Part shown: positions 42,105 to 50,828 of the stretch, in pieces
Numbering within the stretch: position 1 is the first letter of the stretch
Layout of the letters: each line of letters opens with the position of its first letter
Assembly (NCBI RefSeq): GCF_900499075.1
Contig: NZ_UIHC01000021.1
Coordinates: 1-54,373, forward strand
Origin: Roseinatronobacter ekhonensis
Lineage (GTDB): Bacteria; Pseudomonadota; Alphaproteobacteria; Rhodobacterales; Rhodobacteraceae
DNA length: 54,373 nucleotides
Reading direction: 5' to 3'
Notes under the pieces: model-generated
What the model was told of the DNA's origin: nothing
The model's input: only the letters and a program-made list of their open reading frames with translations
Database searches by the model: none
Position numbers and translations under genes: made by a program

Positions 42105-43550
42105 ATGCAGGACAAACGACAATTCTATATCGGCGGCGCATGGGTCGCCCCTGAATCGGACACCGAGATGGAGGTGATCGACCCGTCGTCCGAAGAGGTT
42201 TGCGGCATCATCACACTTGGCGCGCAAGCGGATACTGATGCCGCCGTGGCCGCTGCGAAACGCGCCCTGCCCGGCTGGATGCACGCAGACCCGGCCGCTC
42301 GGCTGGAAGCGGTAAAGCGTGTCCTTGCGCAATATCAGGCGCGCGCCGACGATCTGGCCCAAGCCATGAGCCTTGAGATGGGCGCGCCCATCGACCTTGC
42401 ACGCAGCTCGCAATATGGCGCGGGCGAGTTCCATATCCGCAATTTCATCCGCGCGTTCGAACAGGTCGAATTCGACGCACCCTTGGGCGACCATGCCCCC
42501 GACACACGCATCATTCGTGAAGCCGTGGGCGTTTGCGCGCTGATTACGCCGTGGAACTGGCCGATGAACCAGATCACGCTCAAGGTTATTCCGGCATTGC
42601 TGGCGGGCTGCACGATGGTGTTGAAACCGTCAGAAATCGCACCGCTTTCAGCGCATATCTGGGCGGAAATCATGGACGCCGCCCACCTGCCCGAAGGCGT
42701 GTTCAACATGGTGCATGGCGACGGGCCGGGCGTGGGCACGCAGCTCTCAAGCCATGCGGATGTGGATATGGTTAGCTTCACGGGCTCTACCCGCGCGGGC
42801 ATTGCTATTTCCAAAAACGCGGCAGAGACCCTGAAACGTGTGCATCTGGAACTGGGCGGCAAAGGTGCGAATATCGTCTTTGCCGATGCCGATGAAAAAG
42901 CGGTCAAGCGCGGTGTGCTGCATTGCTTTCAAAACACCGGCCAATCGTGCAACGCACCGACACGGATGCTGGTGGAACGCAGCATTTACGAGCAGACCGT
43001 CGAACAGGCAACGGCCCTTGCGCAGGCCACGCAGGTCGGCCCAGCCAGCCAAGCGGGCCGCCATATCGGGCCGTTGGTCAGTGCGGCGCAGTTCGACAAG
43101 GTGCAGGGGTTGATCGAAACCGGCCTTCAGGAAGGTGCACGGCTGGTCGCCGGCGGGCTGGGTCGGCCCGACGGTATGAACCGGGGCTATTTCACCCGGC
43201 CCACCGTTTTTTGCGATGTCACCCCCGACATGACCATCGCCCGCGAGGAAATCTTTGGCCCTGTTTTGTCCATCATGCCCTTCGAGGGTGAGGACGAGGC
43301 CATCGCGCTGGCCAATGACACGCCTTATGGCCTGACCAACTATGTGCAAAGCTCTGATGGCGCGCGGCGCAACCGTATAGCGCGGCGCCTGCGCTCCGGC
43401 ATGGTAGAAATGAACGGAAAGTCACGCGGTGCGGGCGCGCCATTCGGCGGCATGAAGCAGTCGGGCAACGGGCGCGAAGGCGGCATCTGGGGGATAGAGG
43501 ATTTTCTAGAGGTCAAGGCGGTCTCTGGCTGGGATGTCGGGCAACCGTAA
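42105..43550 (+). CDS. Aldehyde dehydrogenase family protein
   Basis: 481 residues, with AGGAGG before the ATG. Motifs in order: TPWNWPMNQITLKVIPALLAGC, FTGSTRAGIAISK, the general base in LELGGKGANIVF, the catalytic cysteine in NTGQSCNAPTRM and the final EEIFGPVLS and MKQSGNGREGG. NAD-dependent oxidation of an aliphatic aldehyde is expected; the substrate cannot be read. It lies at the left of the C1/methanethiol cluster, transcribed toward it, so a role with aldehydes from organosulfur breakdown is possible. It may equally be an independent gene. Confidence 0.93.
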   Translation: MQDKRQFYIGGAWVAPESDTEMEVIDPSSEEVCGIITLGAQADTDAAVAAAKRALPGWMHADPAARLEAVKRVLAQYQARADDLAQAMSLEMGAPIDLARSSQYGAGEFHIRNFIRAFEQVEFDAPLGDHAPDTRIIREAVGVCALITPWNWPMNQITLKVIPALLAGCTMVLKPSEIAPLSAHIWAEIMDAAHLPEGVFNMVHGDGPGVGTQLSSHADVDMVSFTGSTRAGIAISKNAAETLKRVHLELGGKGANIVFADADEKAVKRGVLHCFQNTGQSCNAPTRMLVERSIYEQTVEQATALAQATQVGPASQAGRHIGPLVSAAQFDKVQGLIETGLQEGARLVAGGLGRPDGMNRGYFTRPTVFCDVTPDMTIAREEIFGPVLSIMPFEGEDEAIALANDTPYGLTNYVQSSDGARRNRIARRLRSGMVEMNGKSRGAGAPFGGMKQSGNGREGGIWGIEDFLEVKAVSGWDVGQP

Positions 43551-43644
43551 ACCCAACCATTTTCCCCTAAAACCTGCGCCTCATGGTCATGTTTACGGGC
43601 TGTCTGATCTTTGCCAATATCCGCGCTGCCCTGCGGCGGCGCGG

Positions 43645-44316
43645 TCAATGGCCGTATAACGCCATATATATCCCGAACGCTCCGACAATGATCAGGCTAA
43701 GAGCCCATACCAGATCAAGGTTGAACCATGTCCGCGACAGGAATTTCAGCCCGACATAGAAATAGATGACTGCGGCGATTGCCCCGCCCGCAACTGTCAT
43801 TGCCAACGTATGCGCAAGGGCGACGGCGAAGGCCACCGTGATGTTCTGCCCCATAAGATCGCGCGCTGCCTCGTGTCCGGCATCGGCAAGATCGGCATCG
43901 CAAATGCCCAGATAGATCGGCACCAGCATGAGCCCTGCGCCATGTGCCATAGCTGCCAGAAATGACCACAGCACCAGCCGGGATGGTGCCACACGCGCCA
44001 GAAAGCGCGGGTGCCTGCGGTTGATCACCAGATAGACACCGGCCGCAACCACGAGCAGGCCCGCGCCGATCCGCAATTCGGTTTCCCAGCGGATCAGGGC
44101 TGTCATCATGGAGAATGGCAACAGGATCGCCAGCATCGCCAATAGGTGCCCGAGCGCGAGCGCGGCGATCGCCTTGGCCATCGCACGGTGCCGCCCCTCC
44201 ATCAGGCCGGCCGACACTGCCAGCGGCCAACCCATTCCGGGATTCACACCATGATAGACACCCGAAAAGATGACGGCCCCCCAAAGGGCCGCCAGCGTGT
44301 TTGCATCCAGTTCCAT
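43645..44316 (-). CDS. Polytopic membrane protein in operon with methanethiol oxidase
   Basis: 223 residues with about six hydrophobic helices. Histidine motifs lie in or near membranes: SGVYHGVNPGMGWPLA (about 18-33), LALGHLLAML, AAMAHGAGLML and ALAHTLAM. The H-x-x-N-P-G pattern and repeated membrane histidines recall the NicO/UreH metal-transporter superfamily, but I cannot assign it. Its start abuts the stop of the SBP56/MtoX gene with no gap, so they are coupled. It could supply the metal (copper is reported for MtoX) or handle a product such as sulfide. Both ideas are inference. Confidence 0.78.
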   Translation of the reverse strand: MELDANTLAALWGAVIFSGVYHGVNPGMGWPLAVSAGLMEGRHRAMAKAIAALALGHLLAMLAILLPFSMMTALIRWETELRIGAGLLVVAAGVYLVINRRHPRFLARVAPSRLVLWSFLAAMAHGAGLMLVPIYLGICDADLADAGHEAARDLMGQNITVAFAVALAHTLAMTVAGGAIAAVIYFYVGLKFLSRTWFNLDLVWALSLIIVGAFGIYMALYGH

Positions 44317-45717
44317 TCAGACGTTGGGATAGCAGAAGCTGTCGGTCGAGCAGTCGCCCCCTTCCAGCCGGATCTGGTGCGCGCGGTGGCCTTTTGGGAA
44401 ATCGATGTAGAAATCGCGGTCCAGCGTCAGCCCGCCATTTTCACCCACATGCGCCATGACCATCTGCCCGCCATCCTGTCCGGGGTAGAACTGCGTGTCC
44501 CACGTGGAATAAAGCGAGTTGGTCCAGTAGACGCGTTTGCCGTCGCGGCTGATCTCGACCATCTGGGGCCCGAAGGCGAAATCGCCGCCGCCGGGGTGTT
44601 TCGTGCCGCGCGCGATACCGCCCAACTCGACCTTGCCGGTCAGCTTGGGGTTCATCGGGTCGGACACGTCATACTGGTGCATCTCACCCAAGCCCCAGCA
44701 GGCAACATACAGGTATTTGTCGTCAAGGCTCAGGTCGATATCCGTCACCAGCGGTGGGACGGCCCCAAAGCCCTGCAACAGCGGCGGCAGGTTTTCGGGG
44801 TCTTCTGGGCGCGGGTCGATGGTGATGGTTTTCTTTGATTGCCACGTCCCATCCTCGCCGCGCCACCATGTAAAGATCGCGCCTTGCAGATTGGTCGTGT
44901 CCACCACCACACCGCAGAACCCGTAGGATTTCTTGGGATCATGCGCGGGCCGGATTTCCAGCGCCATCTGGTAGTTTTCACCGAAATCCATGGTCTGGAT
45001 GTTCTTCCGGCGGCGCAAATCCCAGAAATGGATGGAGTGGCCGTATTTGTTCGACAGCAGGTCTTCGGGCACAACCCCGTTCTCATATTGCGGCGGCAGG
45101 CCCCATTCGGAACTGACCATGTAATCCTGCGGCAGGTTCCACCAGAAATCGTAATGCTTGTCCTGCTTGCCGCGATCCATCTCATACTGGCCGATAATCT
45201 CGAACGTCTCGCAATCCATGATGAAGATGCCGGGAGGGCCATCGGTCCCATCTTCGCCACCGCCCCCAAGGGTCGAGACGTAGATCCCTTCCGGCCCGCA
45301 GTGAATGGTATGGGGGCGCGAATAGCCTGTCTTGGCAAACACCTCTTCGGGTTCGATTGTCTTGTGGATCTTCAGGTCCAGCGGGTCTTTGGTGTCGATC
45401 ACATATATCCGCGACGACCGGATGCCGGGCACAATCAGATAGCGCCGTTCCAGAAACGCGTGGCCCGTCAGCGGAGACAACGACGACGAACAGGCATTCC
45501 AGCCGAAATGGTGGAATTCGTCGCCCGTGTTGGGCATCAGAAGCTGGTGAACAATCGTGCCATAGCCGTCGGATTTCGGGTTCAGGTCCACAACGGCAAT
45601 CCCATCGGGCTGCGACGCATCGGGGCTTAGCATGACCACGAAGCCATAGTTTTCCACCGGCGCCTGCATGGCAAGCTGCGCGGTGGCATGAAATGTCGGA
45701 TCTGGTCTTAACGTCAT
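44317..45717 (-). CDS. mtoX: Methanethiol oxidase (selenium-binding protein SBP56 family)
   Basis: 466 residues from MTLRPDPTFH, with GGGAGG upstream. It is a full SBP56 protein: FHHFGWNACSSSLSPL, RYLIVPGIRSSRIYVIDT, YSRPHTIHCGPEGIYVSTLGG, YDFWWNLPQDYMVSSEWG and HPGGGDFAFGPQMVEIS. Proteins of this family oxidise methanethiol to formaldehyde, hydrogen sulfide and hydrogen peroxide, as shown for bacterial MtoX. No signal peptide is evident, whereas the Hyphomicrobium enzyme is periplasmic. Neighbours fit: an IclR regulator, glutathione-dependent formaldehyde dehydrogenase and, 3.5 kb on, DMSP demethylase. Confidence 0.87.
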   Translation of the reverse strand: MTLRPDPTFHATAQLAMQAPVENYGFVVMLSPDASQPDGIAVVDLNPKSDGYGTIVHQLLMPNTGDEFHHFGWNACSSSLSPLTGHAFLERRYLIVPGIRSSRIYVIDTKDPLDLKIHKTIEPEEVFAKTGYSRPHTIHCGPEGIYVSTLGGGGEDGTDGPPGIFIMDCETFEIIGQYEMDRGKQDKHYDFWWNLPQDYMVSSEWGLPPQYENGVVPEDLLSNKYGHSIHFWDLRRRKNIQTMDFGENYQMALEIRPAHDPKKSYGFCGVVVDTTNLQGAIFTWWRGEDGTWQSKKTITIDPRPEDPENLPPLLQGFGAVPPLVTDIDLSLDDKYLYVACWGLGEMHQYDVSDPMNPKLTGKVELGGIARGTKHPGGGDFAFGPQMVEISRDGKRVYWTNSLYSTWDTQFYPGQDGGQMVMAHVGENGGLTLDRDFYIDFPKGHRAHQIRLEGGDCSTDSFCYPNV

Positions 45718-45799
45718 TGTCGTCCTCCCTTGAATGAAATGGCCCTTCACGGACCCAGCCGCGTGTCGTTCCTTCCCTCGCAGTGTGGCCGCTGCCTCC

Positions 45800-46558
45800 T
45801 CAAACCTCGGCCACGTTGCACAGTTGAATGGCGCCGCTGACGCGGGTTGCCAGTTCTATCAGTTTTCCGCCAATCGCTTGGCGCTGGTCCTGTCCGAAAC
45901 GTCGGATCGGTCCGACCGCCCCGACGCTGAATGTCGCGCCGATATTGCCTATGGACACGGGCGCAGCCACGCTGGCGATGCCAAGGTCGATTTCCTGGTC
46001 GCAATCGGCAAAGCCGCGCGCAACGATCCGTTTGAAATCCGCACGCAGGTCGGCCTCTGTTGTCTTGGTATGTTCGGTATAGGCTTTCAGCGTGCCGCCG
46101 ATGATACAGGCCTGAAACTCTGGCTCGGCAAAGGCGGCAATGGCCTTTGAACAGGAACAGGCATGCATCGGCCGCACGCCCAGACCAGGATGGATATAGG
46201 CGCGGGCCGGATCATCAGGCGTCTCGACATGGATGATCTCCACCTGAGAATTGCGGAACCGCGACAGGAATACGGTTTCATTGAATTGCACCGCGGCAGC
46301 CTTCAAAAGCGGGGCTGCGGCGCGGCGCACATCGACATCGGATTTGCCCAAGAGCGCGATCCGGATCAACCGCTCGCCGATGACCACACGACCGTCGCCG
46401 GACGGCGCTTCGACCAACCCTTGGTCCTGAAGCGTCTGAAGCAATCGGTAGCAGGTTGGTTTCGGCAGTCCGGTCGCCTTTTGCACCTCGACCGCAGAGA
46501 CGGGACGCCCGGCAACGGCGATAATCTCCATGACGGTGATGAGTCGTTCGAGGTGCAT
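45800..46558 (-). CDS. IclR family regulator, probable controller of mtoX and/or adhC
   Basis: 252 residues. The N-terminal winged helix shows RLITVMEIIAVAGRPVSAVEV and TGLPKPTCYRLLQTLQDQGLV (residues about 5-50). The effector domain follows, with LGVRPMHACSCSKAIAAFAEPE and FADCDQEIDLGIASVAAPV, the standard IclR ligand pocket including the cysteine-containing loop. It lies between mtoX (same strand, downstream) and adhC (divergent). An imperfect palindrome with an AGAC-TGT-GTCT core is centred 30 bp upstream of its start, a good candidate for autoregulation and for control of adhC. Confidence 0.9.
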   Translation of the reverse strand: MHLERLITVMEIIAVAGRPVSAVEVQKATGLPKPTCYRLLQTLQDQGLVEAPSGDGRVVIGERLIRIALLGKSDVDVRRAAAPLLKAAAVQFNETVFLSRFRNSQVEIIHVETPDDPARAYIHPGLGVRPMHACSCSKAIAAFAEPEFQACIIGGTLKAYTEHTKTTEADLRADFKRIVARGFADCDQEIDLGIASVAAPVSIGNIGATFSVGAVGPIRRFGQDQRQAIGGKLIELATRVSGAIQLCNVAEV

Positions 46559-46576
46559 GTCAACCGAATCGGCTTG

Positions 46577-46600
46577 ATTTATGAGACTGTGTCTTGAAAT
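46577..46600. promoter_or_regulatory. Imperfect palindrome between the iclR-like gene and adhC
   Basis: Left arm ATTTATGAGAC and right arm GTCTTGAAAT around a TGT centre (46588-46590) form an imperfect dyad with a perfect AGAC/GTCT core. IclR-family operators are often dyads of this size. A TATGAT-like -10 for adhC follows at about 46600. Confidence 0.5.
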
Positions 46601-46647
46601 ATGATACGGTAAACGCAGAACGCAAGATTTAACTTGGAGGATTCCCC

Positions 46648-47775
46648 ATGCGCACGCGCGCCGCAGTTGCCCTAGAGGCCGGAAAGCCGTTGGAAATCAT
46701 GGAGGTGAACCTTGACGGGCCCAAGGCCGGCGAGGTGTTGGTCGAGATCAAGGCCACGGGCATTTGTCACACGGATGAATTCACGCGCTCTGGCGCGGAC
46801 CCCGAGGGGCTGTTTCCAAGCATTCTGGGCCATGAGGGGGCGGGCATTGTGTTGGAGGTGGGCGCCGGTGTGACCACGCTGAAACCGGGCGACCATGTCA
46901 TCCCGCTTTACACGCCCGAATGCCGCGAGTGCTATTCCTGCCGGTCGGGCAAAACCAACCTGTGCACCGCCATTCGCGGCACCCAGGGCAAGGGGCTGAT
47001 GCCCGATGGCACGACGCGGTTTTCCATGCTCGATGGCACGCCGATTTACCATTACATGGGCTGCTCGACCTTTGCCAACCACACGGTTTTGCCGGAAATC
47101 GCGCTGGCCCGCGTGCGCGACGACGCGCCCTTCGACAAGATTTGCTACATTGGCTGCGGCGTGACCACCGGCATTGGCGCGGTCATCAACACGGCGGGCG
47201 TGGAAATTGGGTCGACGGCGGCGGTGTTCGGGCTGGGCGGCATTGGCCTGAACGTCATCCAGGGACTGCGCATGGCAGGCGCGGACATGATCATCGGGGT
47301 CGACCTGAATGACGGCAAAGAGGACATGGCGCGCAAATTCGGGATGACGCATTTCGTCAACCCGTCCAAGGTCGAGAGCGTGACCGCCGAGATCACGCGG
47401 CTGACGCAGCGCGGCGACGACGCGATCGGCGGCGTGGATTACAGCTTCGACGCGACCGGCAATGTCGGCGTGATGCGCGACGCGCTGGAATGCTCGCACC
47501 GCGGCTGGGGCGTGTCCGTCATCATCGGGGTGGCCCCCGCCGGCGCCGAAATCAGCACCCGCCCCTTCCAGCTTGTCACGGGCCGCGTCTGGAAAGGCAC
47601 GGCGTTCGGCGGGGCCAAGGGGCGGTCGGACGTGCCGAAATTCGTCGACTGGTACATGTCGGGCAAGATCGAGATCGACCCGATGATCACGCATAAACTG
47701 ACGCTCGACCAGATCAACGAGGGGTTCGAGCTGATGCACCAAGGCAAATCCATCCGCGCGGTGGTGGAGTTTTGA
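46648..47775 (+). CDS. adhC: S-(hydroxymethyl)glutathione dehydrogenase (class III alcohol dehydrogenase)
   Basis: 375 residues, TTGGAGG upstream. Catalytic zinc ligands are C40 ([10 protein letters not shown]), H in [10 protein letters not shown] and a later cysteine ([10 protein letters not shown]). The structural zinc cysteines are in [15 protein letters not shown]. The NAD site is [13 protein letters not shown], and [14 protein letters not shown] is typical of class III enzymes. It oxidises the formaldehyde-glutathione adduct to S-formylglutathione. Placed divergently from the IclR regulator and near mtoX, it is well set to clear the formaldehyde made from methanethiol. No S-formylglutathione hydrolase lies in the window. 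Confidence 0.95.
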   Translation: MRTRAAVALEAGKPLEIMEVNLDGPKAGEVLVEIKATGICHTDEFTRSGADPEGLFPSILGHEGAGIVLEVGAGVTTLKPGDHVIPLYTPECRECYSCRSGKTNLCTAIRGTQGKGLMPDGTTRFSMLDGTPIYHYMGCSTFANHTVLPEIALARVRDDAPFDKICYIGCGVTTGIGAVINTAGVEIGSTAAVFGLGGIGLNVIQGLRMAGADMIIGVDLNDGKEDMARKFGMTHFVNPSKVESVTAEITRLTQRGDDAIGGVDYSFDATGNVGVMRDALECSHRGWGVSVIIGVAPAGAEISTRPFQLVTGRVWKGTAFGGAKGRSDVPKFVDWYMSGKIEIDPMITHKLTLDQINEGFELMHQGKSIRAVVEF

Positions 47776-47865
47776 GCGCAAAAGGCCGGGCCCACATACG
47801 CCCCGCCAACAACGCCGACAGCAGCGTGGTGTGCAATATCAAGGGCCTGAGCGACTTGGTATCGC

Positions 47866-48231
47866 TCAACGCTGAGCAACGATAAGCCGCCAAGCCGACA
47901 CCCCGCAGAGCAAACCGCCCGCGATTGCAATGCCCAGCCCAATCATGGGGAATTGCACGACAGACAGCGCCGCACCGCCCCCAGACAGCATCATTCCGAT
48001 CAAGACAGCGGCCAGCCACAGACCGGTCGTCATGTCCTGATCCGCTTCCTGTCGCCCCTTTTGACGTTGTGCCAAGCGCATGACGGTAAATAGCAAAAGT
48101 CCCACTGCCACAAGGATCAGCGCCAACCCGAACACGGGGCGCAGCGACGCTAGCGCCGTGCCCGTCGCGACCAGCGCCGCGCCTGTTGCGACAAGGAGCA
48201 TGAGGTCGTTATCGTCAGAGTTTTTCGCCAT
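47866..48231 (-). CDS. Small membrane protein, unknown function
   Basis: 121 residues with four hydrophobic helices: LMLLVATGAALVATGTALASL, FGLALILVAVGLLLFTVMRLA, TGLWLAAVLIGMMLSGGGAAL and MIGLGIAIAGGLLCGVSAW. A basic loop (QRQKGRQEADQD) sits between helices 2 and 3. No domain is recognised and no strong ribosome-binding site is present. Its start overlaps by 17 bp the end of the small frame before it, so coupled translation is likely. It could be a local orphan gene. Confidence 0.5.
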   Translation of the reverse strand: MAKNSDDNDLMLLVATGAALVATGTALASLRPVFGLALILVAVGLLLFTVMRLAQRQKGRQEADQDMTTGLWLAAVLIGMMLSGGGAALSVVQFPMIGLGIAIAGGLLCGVSAWRLIVAQR

Positions 48232-48406
48232 TCAGTGCGGCTAACATCTCTGCGCTCCGAGTCGCAACATCGACGTCCAGCCAACCTGCGGGCAACGTGG
48301 CTAGCCCGTTGGGAGCGGGCGTGTCGACGCGCATTGCCTGCGACCGGTTGCCGGTTTTGACGCTGACACACCTCAATGCGTCGCAAACCCGACTTGCGCC
48401 CACCAT
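48215..48406 (-). CDS. Short hypothetical protein, uncertain
   Basis: 63 residues from the ATG at 48406, or 80 from a GTG at 48457. The C-terminal half (VDTPAPNGLATLPAGWLDVD followed by VATRSAEMLAALNGEKL) has coding-like composition. The N-terminal half is less convincing and no Shine-Dalgarno sequence is clear. It precedes and overlaps the four-helix membrane protein and is divergent from the Lrp gene. It may be a real small protein or a leader frame; the function is unknown. Confidence 0.35.
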   Translation of the reverse strand: MVGASRVCDALRCVSVKTGNRSQAMRVDTPAPNGLATLPAGWLDVDVATRSAEMLAALNGEKL

Positions 48407-48488
48407 ATGCTGACATAATCTTTGCCCCGAACGCACTTCGTCCTTTTCAAGCGACACGCGTATCGGTCACTCGACGGAGCGGTAGGAT

Positions 48489-48983
48489 ATGCGAGAACGA
48501 GCAGGGCTTGATGCGACAGATATCCGCATCCTCAGCGCCGTTCAAAAGCATGGGCAGCTTAGCAAGGCCCGCTTGGCGGAGCTGGTCAACCTGTCTGCAA
48601 CGCCCTGCTGGGCGCGTCTGACCCGTCTGCGCGCGGCCGGCTATATTCGTGGCTACCATGCCGATATCGCGCTGGAGCGTGTCATAGACGCGACCCGCGT
48701 CGTCGTCACAATATCGCTGACCCATCACCGCAAGGCAGATTTCGACCGGTTCGAAAATCATATCAAGACTGTCGACGAGATCATTAACTGCGTGTCCACC
48801 GGCGGCGGGATTGACTACATCATGACCGTTGTCACGCCCGGACTTTCGGCATTTCAGGCCCTGATGGACGATCTTCTGGCGGCAGACCTGTCGATAGATC
48901 GCTACATGACCTATTTTGCGACCCGACTGATCAAAGCCGAGCAACCCAACCTTGCCAAGCTGGCCGCGCAAAGCCGACGGTAG
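48489..48983 (+). CDS. Lrp/AsnC family transcriptional regulator, candidate dmdA regulator
   Basis: 164 residues. The N-terminal helix-turn-helix is typical: LDATDIRILSAVQKHGQLSKARLAELVNLSATPCWARLTRLRAAGYIRGY (residues about 7-56). The RAM effector domain follows (ATRVVVTISLTHHRKADFDRF, then GIDYIMTVVTPGLSAFQALMDDLL). It lies 187 bp upstream of dmdA on the same strand. Lrp proteins often control a neighbouring catabolic gene in response to an amino acid or a metabolite. Control of dmdA is inferred from position. A perfect 7-bp hairpin lies just after its stop. Confidence 0.88.
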   Translation: MRERAGLDATDIRILSAVQKHGQLSKARLAELVNLSATPCWARLTRLRAAGYIRGYHADIALERVIDATRVVVTISLTHHRKADFDRFENHIKTVDEIINCVSTGGGIDYIMTVVTPGLSAFQALMDDLLAADLSIDRYMTYFATRLIKAEQPNLAKLAAQSRR

Positions 48984-48987
48984 GTTT

Positions 48988-49005
48988 GCGACACCCCCGT
49001 GTCGC
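48988..49005 (+). terminator. Hairpin after the Lrp gene
   Basis: GCGACAC/GTGTCGC with a CCCC loop, 4 bp after the Lrp stop. It is followed by TATTGGG, not a T-run, so its strength as a terminator is uncertain. Confidence 0.5.
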
Positions 49006-49170
49006 TATTGGGAAAACGGGCCCGTGTGGGCGTAAAAACTTGAAATATAAGCCCAAATGGTCTGTCGGCAGGCCAGAATTCGGACCACGCAGACAGCGCA
49101 AACGCATTATTTCCCGATCATCGACACGCTCCACGGGGCGACCCCCGAGGCGCGAAACAGGGAGGACGTT

Positions 49171-50343
49171 ATGATGCAGTCTCAGGACTTTGGCTTTGGC
49201 ACCCAGATTCGCAAATCGCCGTATTTCGAAGCCACATTGCGTTGGGGGGCGCAGGGGTTTTCGGTGTACAACCACATGTATATCCCGCGCGATTTCGGCG
49301 ACCCGGAACAGAATTTCTGGAACCTTACGAACGACGCGATCCTGTGCGACGTGGGCGTCGAGCGTCAGGTCGAGATCACCGGCCCCGATGCCGCGCGCTT
49401 CACCCAAATGCTGACACCGCGCGATCTGTCAAAGATGTCCGTGGGCCAGTGCAAATACGTCCTGATCACCAATGCAGAGGGCGGTATCCTGAATGATCCC
49501 ATCCTGCTGAAACTGGGCGAGAACCATTTTTGGTTGTCGCTGGCGGACAGCGATATCCTGCTTTGGGCGCAAGGGGTCGCGGTGCATTCCGGGATGCAGG
49601 TGTCGATTTCCGAACCCGATGTTTCGCCGCTTCAACTGCAAGGGCCGAAATCGGGCGAGATCATGCGGGCGCTGTTCGGCGAAGAGATCATGGACCTGCG
49701 CTACTACTGGTTCCGCGAGATGGAACTGGACGGCATTCCGCTGATCGTGTCGCGCACCGGATGGTCGAGCGAGTTGGGCTATGAAATCTACCTGCGCGAT
49801 GCAGCCTATGGCGACGCGCTATGGGAACGGATCATGGCCGTGGGCCTGCCGATGGGGCTGAAGCCCGGACATACCTCGACGATCCGCCGGATTGAAGGGG
49901 GTATGCTGTCCTATCATGCCGATGCCGACATCCACACCAACCCGTTCGAGCTGGGGCTGGGCCGTCTGGTGAACTTGGACATGGAGGCCGAGTTTATCGG
50001 CAAGTTCGCGCTGCAACGCATCCGTGACAACGGCGTGGCGCGCAAGCAGGTTGGTCTGATCATAGACGGCGAACCCATGCAGGGGCCGAACACCGCGTTC
50101 TGGACCGTGCACCACAATGGCGAGGCGGTCGGCAAGGTAACATCGGCGGTCTATTCGCCGCGCCTGAAGAAGAACATCGCTTTGGCTATGGTCTCGGTCG
50201 ACGCTGCCGAGCTTGGGACTGAGTTGCAAGTTCTGATGCAAACGGGCGAGACCGTCGCAACCGTGGTCGAGCGTCCGTTCTTTGATCCGCGCAAAAGCCT
50301 CGCCGCTGCCAGCGCGCCGCAAACTGCCCAATTCAGAGCATAG
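49171..50343 (+). CDS. dmdA: Dimethylsulfoniopropionate demethylase DmdA
   Basis: 390 residues from the ATG at 49171, after GGGAGG. It is a GcvT-fold protein: RKSPYFEATLRWGAQGFSVY, NHMYIPRDFGDPEQNFWNL, VGVERQVEITGPDAARFTQML, QCKYVLITNAEGGILNDPIL, SEPDVSPLQLQGPKSGEIM, GWSSELGYEIYLRD and HTSTIRRIEGGMLSYHAD. I recognise this series as DmdA rather than glycine-cleavage T protein. DmdA moves a methyl group from DMSP to tetrahydrofolate and yields methylmercaptopropionate. It heads a tight operon with osmC, a crotonase gene and an acyl-CoA ligase. A close DmdA-like paralogue of different substrate cannot be excluded by eye. Confidence 0.85.
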   Translation: MMQSQDFGFGTQIRKSPYFEATLRWGAQGFSVYNHMYIPRDFGDPEQNFWNLTNDAILCDVGVERQVEITGPDAARFTQMLTPRDLSKMSVGQCKYVLITNAEGGILNDPILLKLGENHFWLSLADSDILLWAQGVAVHSGMQVSISEPDVSPLQLQGPKSGEIMRALFGEEIMDLRYYWFREMELDGIPLIVSRTGWSSELGYEIYLRDAAYGDALWERIMAVGLPMGLKPGHTSTIRRIEGGMLSYHADADIHTNPFELGLGRLVNLDMEAEFIGKFALQRIRDNGVARKQVGLIIDGEPMQGPNTAFWTVHHNGEAVGKVTSAVYSPRLKKNIALAMVSVDAAELGTELQVLMQTGETVATVVERPFFDPRKSLAAASAPQTAQFRA

Positions 50344-50354
50344 GATCAAGCGCA

Positions 50355-50804
50355 ATGTCCGACCTCGCGATCGAGTTGCACTGGCAAAGGGCAGAACCGG
50401 CTTTGGAAACCGGGACCTACTCGAACGCGCATGCCGTGCACTATAACAGCACCCACGAGATGCAGGTGGACGCCGCCCCCGATTGGGGCGGCAACCCCGC
50501 GCATACCAACCCCGAGCAGGCGCTCGCAGCGGCGCTTTCGAGTTGCCACATGATGACCTTTCTTGCGCTATGTGCCAAGGCGGGCTGGCCGGTGGCCAGC
50601 TATCACGACTACGCCGAAGCCCGCTTGGGCAAGAACGCGAAGGGCCAGATGTCGGTGACGCGCATTGACCTGAACCCGGTGGTGCGTTTCGATACGGGCT
50701 TTGCCGTCGCGGATAGCGCGCTGGCAGAAATGCAGCACCGCGCGCACCGCTATTGCTTTATCGCAAACACGCTGGCGGATAGCGTGGAGATCAATGTCAA
50801 TTAG
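50355..50804 (+). CDS. OsmC family peroxiredoxin
   Basis: 149 residues, 11 bp after dmdA. The two redox cysteines are in place: ALSSCHMMTFLAL (about residue 62) and HRYCFIANT (near 135), with the catalytic Arg/Glu region of Ohr/OsmC enzymes. Such proteins reduce organic hydroperoxides with dithiol cofactors. In this operon it may protect against peroxide made by MtoX or against reactive sulfur species; that is inference from position. It lacks a signal peptide and is cytoplasmic. Confidence 0.9.
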   Translation: MSDLAIELHWQRAEPALETGTYSNAHAVHYNSTHEMQVDAAPDWGGNPAHTNPEQALAAALSSCHMMTFLALCAKAGWPVASYHDYAEARLGKNAKGQMSVTRIDLNPVVRFDTGFAVADSALAEMQHRAHRYCFIANTLADSVEINVN

Positions 50805-50828
50805 GCCCCTAAAAAGGAGCAGCCCGCC

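Noticed and set aside
49171-50343. Glycine-cleavage T protein instead of DmdA
   Set aside because: The GcvT fold is shared, but no gcvH or gcvP is nearby and the internal blocks (NHMYIPRDFGDPEQNFWN, SEPDVSPLQLQGPKSGEIM) are those I associate with DmdA.
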